The translations under genes were made by a program, and so were the position numbers. DNA of 57,429 bases from Enhydrobacter aerosaccus. Lineage in GTDB: Bacteria; Pseudomonadota; Alphaproteobacteria; Reyranellales; Reyranellaceae. This document shows, one piece after another, positions 49,775 to 56,391 of the stretch (within the stretch, counting starts at the first letter, position 1; every line of letters begins with the position of its first letter). The notes under the pieces are model-generated. The model was not told the DNA's origin. It made no database searches and was given only the letters and a program-made list of their open reading frames with translations. The stretch lies in NCBI GenBank assembly GCA_903832005.1, contig CAIKZO010000163.1:1-57429 (forward strand). The letters are read 5' to 3'.

Positions 49775-50572
49775 CTGAAGCCAAAGCGCGCGCTCCCCGC
49801 AAAGGCGTCGTCGCCCGGCGCGCAGTCGCCCGGTTCCCAGTCACTCGAGCGCGGGCTCGACGTGCTGGAGATCGTCGAGGGTGGCGAGGTGGGCGTGCGC
49901 GAGATCGGCCGACGGCTGAAGCTCAGCCCGACCATCGTGCAGCGGCTGGTGACGTCGCTCGCCCGCCGCGGCTATGTGGAAAAGAACAGCGACACCGCGC
50001 GCTACCGGCTGGGCTACCGCTCGATGGCGCTGGGCGCCAACGGCGAGCATGGTTCGGACTACATCGTCACCGCGCGGCGCGAACTCGAGAAGCTGGCGCG
50101 CGACCATCGCCTGAATGGTTTCGTCTCGGTGCTACACGGCGGCCGCGCGGTCTATCTGCTGGCGGTGCAGGCCGACGGGCCGGTGGCGATCAAGGTCGAT
50201 CCAGGCAGCGAGATGCCGCTGCACAGTACCGCCGCAGGCAAGGTGCTGCTGGGCTCGCTGGCCGACGTCGAGGCGCGCAAGCTGCTGGGCAGTGGCCGCC
50301 TGACCGCGATCACGCCACACACCGTCACCGATCCCGGAAGCCTGCTCGCCTCGTTGCCCAAGGTGCGGCGGCAGGGCTTCGCCGTCGTGGCCGAGGAGAA
50401 TATCCGCGGCGTGCTGTCGGTCGGCGCGCCGATCCGCGACCGCAACGGCCGTGTGCTGGCGGCGCTCAGCGTTGCCTTTCCGAAGTATCTGGAGGCCGGC
50501 CTTACCTTGCAGAGTGTGACGCCCCTGGTGACCGGCGCCGCCCGGCGTGTGTCTCAAGCGGTTGGCGGCTAG
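49775..50572 (+). CDS. IclR-family transcriptional regulator, probable CTG start
   Basis: A 265-residue regulator if translated from CTG 49775. The N-terminal winged helix-turn-helix reads SLERGLDVLEIVEGGEVGV then IGRRLKLSPTIVQRLVTSLARR in two blocks; the C-terminal effector domain has GRAVYLLAVQADGPVAI, LHSTAAGKVLLGSL and GFAVVAEENIRGVLSVGAPI. The in-frame stop at 49766-49768 and the lack of ATG, GTG or TTG before GTG 49862 force an unusual start, because GTG 49862 would cut off helix 1. AGGTG at 49763-49767 suits CTG 49775. It probably controls the receptor and liv-hyu operon. Its stop interlocks with that of cofE. Confidence 0.82.
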   Translation: MKPKRALPAKASSPGAQSPGSQSLERGLDVLEIVEGGEVGVREIGRRLKLSPTIVQRLVTSLARRGYVEKNSDTARYRLGYRSMALGANGEHGSDYIVTARRELEKLARDHRLNGFVSVLHGGRAVYLLAVQADGPVAIKVDPGSEMPLHSTAAGKVLLGSLADVEARKLLGSGRLTAITPHTVTDPGSLLASLPKVRRQGFAVVAEENIRGVLSVGAPIRDRNGRVLAALSVAFPKYLEAGLTLQSVTPLVTGAARRVSQAVGG

Positions 50573-51312
50573 CGGAACAGATCCATTCGCTTCGGCCGCA
50601 CCAGCTCGGCCGCATTGCCGTCGCGGGCCGGCGCACCGAGGCCGCGCATGATCACCACGGGCCGTCCTTCGGCCGCCTGTCCCATCAGCAGCGAAGCCGC
50701 CGCTGCGATCTCGTCGGCGTGGCCGATCTCGGTGACCCGCAGGATGCGGCCGTTGAGGTCGGGCTGGCCGCGCATGTCGATCAGGCCCGGAACGCCAGCG
50801 GCTCCGATGGCGGCGCCGGTCGTGCCCATGCGCCAGGCGCGGCCCCAGGAATCGTTGATCACGACGCCGACGTCGACGCCGGCGATCCGCTTGAAGTCGG
50901 CGCGCAGGCGCTGGGCCGAGCGGTCGGGATCGGCCGGCAGCAGCAGCACCTGGTCCGGATCGTCGATGTTGGACGCGTCGATGCCGGCATTGGCCATGAC
51001 GAAGCCCAGCCGATGCTCGACGATCAGCACGCCGGTGATGGCGCGCACGACTTCCTTCGATTCACGCAGGATCAGCTCGACCAGGCGCGGGTCCTTGTCG
51101 ACTTTCTGGCCGTATTCGATGGCGCGCTCGGACGGCGTCACGTCCGAGAGGCGAAACAGCCTGCCTTCGGCCTTGGACACGATCTTCTGCGCCAGCACGA
51201 CGACGTCATGGTCTTTCAGCCCGACCGGTGCGATCAGGGCGGCAAGATCGTCGTCCGGCTTGATGCGGGGCAGGCCCGCGGGCGCGATCAGTTCGAGGCG
51301 TTCGGCTTGAAT
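50569..51312 (-). CDS. cofE: Coenzyme F420-0:L-glutamate ligase, probable ATT start
   Basis: A 247-residue CofE, which adds glutamates to F420-0 with GTP. Motifs: VVLAQKIVSKAEGR, GVDVGVVINDSWGRAWRMGT-type active-site segment (here IAGVDVGVVINDS and WGRAWRMGTTGAA) and NAGIDASN. The homologous frame reads back through LAPAGLPRIK-like sequence to ATT 51312 with GGGGAG 7 nt upstream, then hits a stop; no ATG, GTG or TTG lies between. GTG 51198 would delete about 38 conserved residues. It lacks the C-terminal nitroreductase domain of actinobacterial FbiB. The gene is divergent from fgd by 34 bp. Confidence 0.9.
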   Translation of the reverse strand: MQAERLELIAPAGLPRIKPDDDLAALIAPVGLKDHDVVVLAQKIVSKAEGRLFRLSDVTPSERAIEYGQKVDKDPRLVELILRESKEVVRAITGVLIVEHRLGFVMANAGIDASNIDDPDQVLLLPADPDRSAQRLRADFKRIAGVDVGVVINDSWGRAWRMGTTGAAIGAAGVPGLIDMRGQPDLNGRILRVTEIGHADEIAAAASLLMGQAAEGRPVVIMRGLGAPARDGNAAELVRPKRMDLFR

Positions 51313-51346
51313 CGATCTTCTCCCCGTTCTGGAGTATCCCTATACG

Positions 51347-52351
51347 ATGCTTAAGCTCGGTTACAAGGCATCCGCCGAACAGTTCGCTCCCCGGGAGCTC
51401 CTCGACTTTTCGATCGAAGCCGAAAAGGTCGGCTTCGACTCGGTCTTCGTCAGCGACCACTTCCAGCCGTGGCGTCACGAAGGCGGCCACGCACCGCATT
51501 CGATCACCTGGATGGGCGCGCTCGGCGCCAGCACCAGGAAGATCGTCATGGGCACGTCGGTGCTCACGCCGATCTATCGCTATCACCCCTCGATCGTGGC
51601 GCAGTCCTTCGCGACCCTGGGCTGCCTGTTCCCGGGCCGGGTGATCCTGGGCATCGGCACGGGCGAGTCGTTGAACGAGGTGCCGGCCACCGGCCAGCCC
51701 TGGCCCGAGTTCAAGGAGCGCTATGCGCGCATGCGCGAATCGGTCGTGCTGATGCGCAAGCTCTGGAGCGAGGAGCATGTCTCCTTCGAGGGCGAGTTCT
51801 ACAAGACGCAGGACGCCACGATCTACGATCGTCCCGAGAAGCAGATCCCGATCTACATCGCCGCCGGCGGTCCGCAGGTCGCCAAGTATGCCGGCCGCGC
51901 CGGCGACGGCTTCATCTGCACCAGCGGCAAGGGCACCGAGCTCTACAAGGACAAGCTGATCCCCGCGGTGAAGGAAGGCATGGCTGCCGCCAACAAGCCC
52001 GACGGCGCGGTCGACCACATGATCGAGATGAAGGTCTCGTTCGACACCGACATGGCGAAGGCCAAGGAAGACACGCGCTTCTGGTCGGCGCTCGCGCTCT
52101 CAGCCGAAGAGAAGGTGCAGACACACAATCCGACGGAAATGGCGCGGCTCGCCGATGCGCTGCCGATCGACCGCATCGCCAGCCGCTGGATCGTCTCGAC
52201 CGATCCAGAAGAGCATGTGGCGAAGATCGCGCCCTATATCGAGCTGGGCTTCAACCATCTGGTCTTCCACGCGCCGGGACCGGACCAGAAGCGCTTCCTC
52301 GACCTCTACGCCAAGGACGTGATGCCGCGCCTTCGCAAGAAGTACGGCTAA
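51347..52351 (+). CDS. fgd: F420-dependent glucose-6-phosphate dehydrogenase homologue (LLM 10)
   Basis: A 334-residue protein very similar to mycobacterial Fgd1 (GYKASAEQFAPREL; SDHFQPWRHEGGHAPHS; YIAAGGPQVAKYAGRAGDGF; FNHLVFHAPGPDQKRF). From the known Fgd1 structure, catalytic E11, D37, H38, W42 and E107 (Fgd1 E13, D39, H40, W44, E109), the cis-peptide S71-V72 and the phosphate-binding K195, K256 and R280 are present, but Fgd1 H260 is V257. The reaction would be oxidation of glucose-6-phosphate to 6-phosphogluconolactone with F420 reduction. A related sugar-6-phosphate specificity is possible. It lies between cofE and fbiC. Confidence 0.87.
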   Translation: MLKLGYKASAEQFAPRELLDFSIEAEKVGFDSVFVSDHFQPWRHEGGHAPHSITWMGALGASTRKIVMGTSVLTPIYRYHPSIVAQSFATLGCLFPGRVILGIGTGESLNEVPATGQPWPEFKERYARMRESVVLMRKLWSEEHVSFEGEFYKTQDATIYDRPEKQIPIYIAAGGPQVAKYAGRAGDGFICTSGKGTELYKDKLIPAVKEGMAAANKPDGAVDHMIEMKVSFDTDMAKAKEDTRFWSALALSAEEKVQTHNPTEMARLADALPIDRIASRWIVSTDPEEHVAKIAPYIELGFNHLVFHAPGPDQKRFLDLYAKDVMPRLRKKYG

Positions 52352-52355
52352 CGCG

Positions 52356-54779
52356 TCAGCGAACCCGCGCCGGCTGGCGCGGCTTGGGCAACACGCGGCG
52401 CTTGTCGCTCGCGGTCGCCGTGCCGGTGTAGCGTTCGGCCACTTCGAGCTTGATCGGCTCCAGGGTCGCCGCGTTGTGCGCGGCGTAGAAGCGCTCGGTC
52501 GAGGCGTTCTCGTAAAGCGTCGTGCGGATGCGCGAGGTGCGGCCGATATCGGCGATCAACTTCTCCATCGCGTCGGGCGGCAGTTCCTCGCCATGTTCGG
52601 CGCCGGCCGCGCGCGTGATCGACTCGTTCATCAGGGTGCCGCCGAGATCGTTGGCTCCGGCGTTGAGGCAATGCTTGGCGCCCTCGATGCCCATCTTCAC
52701 CCATGAGGTCTGGATGTTCGGGATGTGCGGGTGCAGCGCCAGGCGGCCGATCGCATGCATCAGCACGGCTTCGCGGAAGGTCGGGCCCATGCGCGCCTGG
52801 CCCTTCAGCGCGATCGGCGCTTCGGCGGCGACGAAGGGCAGCGGCACCAGTTCCGTAAATCCACCCGTGTCCTTCTGCAGGTCGCGCAGCCGCAGCAGGT
52901 GGCGTGCCCAGTGATAGGGCTGATCGACGTGGCCGAACATGATCGTGGCTGTGGTGCGCAGGCCCACTCCATGGGCGGCACGCATGATCTCGAGCCACTG
53001 GTCGGTCGAAACCTTGTCGGGGCAGAGGATGTCGCGCACTTCGTCGTCGAGGATTTCGGCCGCGGTGCCGGGCAGGCTGCCGAGGCCGGCATCGCGCAGC
53101 TTCGTGAGATAATCCGACAGCGAGAGGCCGAGCGTCGTGGCGCCGTGCCAGACTTCGAGCGGCGAGAAGGCGTGCACATGCATGCCCGGGATCGCCTCGC
53201 GCACGGCGGTGCAGACGTCGAGATAATGCTGGCCGGTGTAGTCGGGATGGATGCCGCCCTGCATGCAGACTTCAGTGGCGCCACGATCCCACGCTTCCGA
53301 AGCGCGGCGCACGATCTCCTGCACCGTGAGGTCGTAGGGCGAGCCGCGCAGGTTCGCGGCGAGCTTGCCCTTGGAGAAGGCGCAGAAGCCGCACTTGAAA
53401 TAGCAGATGTTGGTGTAGTTGATGTTGCGCACGACGGCGTAGGAGATCGTGTCGCCCACGACTTCCTGGCGCAGCGCATCGGCGGCTTCGGTCACCGCCT
53501 TGAAGTCCGGACCGCGCGCCTCGAACAGCCGCACGATATCGCTCTCTGGGAGATCCTCGCCGCGCACCGCGCGATCGATGACCGGCGCCAGGCTGGCGCT
53601 CGCACGCACCGACGGTGCCGCAAGCGTTGCGACATCGTCCGCGGGCATGGCCATCACGAGGCCCGGCCGCCACTCGTTGTCGCGGCGCAGGCCACTGGCC
53701 GACGCCATCGCCAGTACGCGCGGGCGCAGGTCCTTGTCGATCCAGTTCTTGTCGAAGACGTAGCGCGGATAGACCGCGAGTCGCTCGGTCAGCACCTTGC
53801 CGTATTTCGCGCTCTCGGCGGCCAGCGCGTCGAGCTGCGGCCACGGACGCTCGGGGTTGACGTGGTCGGGCGTCACCGGCGACACGCCACCCCAGTCGTC
53901 GATGCCGGCCTCGATCAAGCGACCGTATCCCGGCTCCTGCAGGTTGGGCGGCGCCTGGACGGAAAGCGTGTCGCCGAAGATCAGGCGCGCAACGGCGACC
54001 GTCCACAGCAACTCGTCGAACGACGGCTCGGGCGCGTCGGCCATGCGCGTGTCGGCCTTGGCGCGGAAATTCTGGATGATGACTTCCTGCAGGTGACCGT
54101 GCGCGCGATGGAGGTCGCGCAACGCCAGCAACGCCTCGATGCGCTCCTCGCGCGTCTCGCCGATGCCGATCAGGATGCCCGAGGTGAAGGGCACCTTGGC
54201 CTGGCCGGCGGCCTTCAGGGTCGCAAGCCGCAGGGCGGGGACCTTGTCAGGCGCGCCGAAATGCGGCCCGCCGCGCTCGCTCAGCCGCTCGGCGGTCGTC
54301 TCCAGCATGATTCCCATCGACACCGACGACTTGCGCAAGGCCGCGAGATCGGCCGCGTCCATCAGGCCGGGATTGAAGTGCGGCAGCAGGCCAGTCTCCT
54401 TGAAGACCAGCGCGCCCATAGCGGCGAGGTACTCGAGCGTCGTCGCATAGCCCATCGCCGCCAGCGCCTCGGCGGCGGGCTTCCATTTGAGTTCGGGCTT
54501 GTCGCCCAGGGTAAACAGCGCCTCCGCGCAGCCCGCGGCTTGTCCAGCGCGTGCGATCTCCAGCACCTGCTCGGGCGTGAGATAGGCGGCTTCGCCCTTC
54601 TTCGGCGGATGCACGAAGGTGCAGTAGCCGCAGTTGTCGCGGCAGAGATGCGTCAGCGGAATGAACACCTTCTTGGAGAAGGTGACGCGATTGCCGAACG
54701 CCTCGTCGCGGATCGCCGCGGCCCGCTTCATCAGCGTGTCGAGATCCGTGGTGAGCAGCGATTGCGCTTCAGGCGACAT
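52356..54779 (-). CDS. fbiC: FO synthase (7,8-didemethyl-8-hydroxy-5-deazariboflavin synthase), fused CofG-CofH
   Basis: An 807-residue fusion of two radical-SAM domains that makes FO, the chromophore of F420, from tyrosine and a pyrimidine. The N-terminal CofG half has the 4Fe-4S motif C46-x3-C50-x2-C53 (LCRDNCGYC); the C-terminal CofH half has C459-x3-C463-x2-C466 (NICYFKCGFC). Both clusters are intact. The fused form is the type known from actinobacteria. Start at 54779 is chosen from MSPEAQ; a longer frame runs under cofC. It overlaps cofC by 11 bp and ends 4 bp from the convergent fgd stop. Confidence 0.95.
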   Translation of the reverse strand: MSPEAQSLLTTDLDTLMKRAAAIRDEAFGNRVTFSKKVFIPLTHLCRDNCGYCTFVHPPKKGEAAYLTPEQVLEIARAGQAAGCAEALFTLGDKPELKWKPAAEALAAMGYATTLEYLAAMGALVFKETGLLPHFNPGLMDAADLAALRKSSVSMGIMLETTAERLSERGGPHFGAPDKVPALRLATLKAAGQAKVPFTSGILIGIGETREERIEALLALRDLHRAHGHLQEVIIQNFRAKADTRMADAPEPSFDELLWTVAVARLIFGDTLSVQAPPNLQEPGYGRLIEAGIDDWGGVSPVTPDHVNPERPWPQLDALAAESAKYGKVLTERLAVYPRYVFDKNWIDKDLRPRVLAMASASGLRRDNEWRPGLVMAMPADDVATLAAPSVRASASLAPVIDRAVRGEDLPESDIVRLFEARGPDFKAVTEAADALRQEVVGDTISYAVVRNINYTNICYFKCGFCAFSKGKLAANLRGSPYDLTVQEIVRRASEAWDRGATEVCMQGGIHPDYTGQHYLDVCTAVREAIPGMHVHAFSPLEVWHGATTLGLSLSDYLTKLRDAGLGSLPGTAAEILDDEVRDILCPDKVSTDQWLEIMRAAHGVGLRTTATIMFGHVDQPYHWARHLLRLRDLQKDTGGFTELVPLPFVAAEAPIALKGQARMGPTFREAVLMHAIGRLALHPHIPNIQTSWVKMGIEGAKHCLNAGANDLGGTLMNESITRAAGAEHGEELPPDAMEKLIADIGRTSRIRTTLYENASTERFYAAHNAATLEPIKLEVAERYTGTATASDKRRVLPKPRQPARVR

Positions 54780-55335
54780 GACGGAACACCTGATACGCGG
54801 GGTGATCGGAGACGAGGGCGGCGAGATCGGCTGGCGTGTCGATGTCACGCGCGAGACCGGGGCGGCGCAGGATCAGCGGCTCGATGCCGGCGCGTCGGGC
54901 GCTCTCGGCATGGAAAGTGGCGCTGGGGCGATGCGTGGCAAAGGCGAACTCGAGCACGGTCGGTGGCTTCAGTAGCATGGCGTTGGTGCCGCCGTCCTTG
55001 GCCTCGGCGATGACCACGGCGTTGTCGTGACCGGCCTCGATCATGGCCGCAATGTCGTCGGCGGAGAGATAGGGGAGGTCGGCCATCACCAGGAGAAGGT
55101 GGGTGGCCCCCTCGTGCGCTACAAGGCGCGCGGCCTCGGTCACGTCGGCGTTGAGGTCGCCCTTGCCCTGGTTGTCGCCCGCCACGCGCACCGGCAGGCC
55201 CGCGCCGCGCAGTATGCCCAGCACATGGTCGAGCATCTGTTGGGCGAGCGCACGGCGTCCCGCCGCCTTGAGCACGGGCGCGAGCCGGCTCTTGGCCAGT
55301 TCGGTCGATTTCATCGGGACGACAGCGGTCAACAT
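54769..55335 (-). CDS. cofC: 2-phospho-L-lactate (or phosphoenolpyruvate/3-phosphoglycerate) guanylyltransferase
   Basis: A 188-residue nucleotidyltransferase of the CofC/FbiD family. Opening LTAVVPMKSTELAKSRLAP is the nucleotide-binding motif; LLLVMADLPYLSADDIAAM carries the metal-binding Asp pair, and the C terminus holds GLARDIDTPADLAAL. It activates a three-carbon phospho-acid with GTP for CofD. Relatives use 2-phospholactate, phosphoenolpyruvate or 3-phosphoglycerate, and the sequence alone does not decide. It is the middle gene of cofD-cofC-fbiC. Confidence 0.93.
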   Translation of the reverse strand: MLTAVVPMKSTELAKSRLAPVLKAAGRRALAQQMLDHVLGILRGAGLPVRVAGDNQGKGDLNADVTEAARLVAHEGATHLLLVMADLPYLSADDIAAMIEAGHDNAVVIAEAKDGGTNAMLLKPPTVLEFAFATHRPSATFHAESARRAGIEPLILRRPGLARDIDTPADLAALVSDHPAYQVFRHVA

Positions 55336-55355
55336 GGGGTGGTCAACATTCTGGC

Positions 55356-56312
55356 TCAGTGTCGCCCATCGGCAGCGATCTCGTCCACGAATTCGAGTGC
55401 CGTCGCGGCCAAGCGTTTCTTATCCGAATCGTCATGCATCATGGTGTCTGCGACCTTCACCTTGAGCCCCAGCCGCTCGATCTCGGGCGCCAGCGCCTTG
55501 TCCTGGGAGTCGAGCACGAAGCCGTCGACCAGCCGCTGATAGTATTTCGCCACGCCCAGCGCCGATACGTCGTGGCCCAGCTCCGCCAGCATCTTGGCGG
55601 CCGGTCCCTTGATCGCCTGGCCCCCGACGATCGGCGTGACCGCGATGCGCGGCACTTTGGCCCGCTGCAGCGCCACCCGCACGTCCGGTACGGCCAGGAT
55701 CGGCGCCACGCTGACGAAGGGATTGGAGGGGCAGAAGATCACGCCGCGCAAGCCCTCGAAAGACCGCAACGCCGGATGGGGCTTTGCCGTCTCGACGCCC
55801 GCGAAGCGGACGGAGCGCACCACCGGTTCGCAGTGCAGGCGGACGAACCAGTCCTGGAAGGCGAGATCGCCGTCGTCGGTCTTCACCACGGTGCGCACCG
55901 GCTCGTCGCACATCGGCACGATCGCGGGCGCGATCCCGAAACGCTGCGCGAAGTCGGCGATGATCGCGCTCAGCGGCTCGCCGCTCCTGAGGCGGCGCGT
56001 GCGCTCGATGTGCGTGGCGAGATCCTTGTCGCCGAGGCGGAACCAGGTTTCGCCGCCTACCGTGCCGATGGCGTCCAGCACGTTCCACGTTTCGTCACGG
56101 CGGCCCCAGCCCGTCTCCGGATTGGCGAGGCCGCCCAAGGTGTACATCACCGTGTCGAGGTCGGGGCAGATGTAGAGGCCGAGATGCTCGAAATCGTCGG
56201 CGGTGTTGACCGCGACGGTGAGCTCTTCCGCGGCCAGCACGCTGGCCAATCCAAGGGCGAGTTTTGCGCCGCCAACACCGCCGGCCAGCGCGACAATTTT
56301 ACGTTCCGTCAT
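55356..56312 (-). CDS. cofD: 2-phospho-L-lactate transferase (FO-phosphotransferase)
   Basis: A 318-residue CofD/FbiA that transfers the activated three-carbon phospho-acid to FO, giving F420-0 or dehydro-F420-0. Motifs: VALAGGVGGAKLALGLA at the start, NTADDFEHLGLYICPDLDT, FCPSNPFVSVAPILAVP and TPIVGGQAIKGP. It is the first gene of the F420 operon, with a 20-bp gap to cofC. A binding-protein gene is divergent from it, 79 bp away. Confidence 0.95.
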   Translation of the reverse strand: MTERKIVALAGGVGGAKLALGLASVLAAEELTVAVNTADDFEHLGLYICPDLDTVMYTLGGLANPETGWGRRDETWNVLDAIGTVGGETWFRLGDKDLATHIERTRRLRSGEPLSAIIADFAQRFGIAPAIVPMCDEPVRTVVKTDDGDLAFQDWFVRLHCEPVVRSVRFAGVETAKPHPALRSFEGLRGVIFCPSNPFVSVAPILAVPDVRVALQRAKVPRIAVTPIVGGQAIKGPAAKMLAELGHDVSALGVAKYYQRLVDGFVLDSQDKALAPEIERLGLKVKVADTMMHDDSDKKRLAATALEFVDEIAADGRH

Positions 56313-56358
56313 GTGGTGAACTTACCTCTGATTGCCGAACCTCTGCAAAACGATCTAC

Positions 56359-56371
56359 TGTTGCCACAACA
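56359..56371. promoter_or_regulatory. Small inverted repeat in the cofD/binding-protein divergent gap
   Basis: TGTTG (56359-56363) and CAACA (56367-56371) pair over a 3-nt spacer inside the 79-bp gap between divergent starts. It is short and may be chance; listed as the only symmetric element in that gap. Confidence 0.2.
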
Positions 56372-56391
56372 AAGAGTTATCGGAGGAAACA

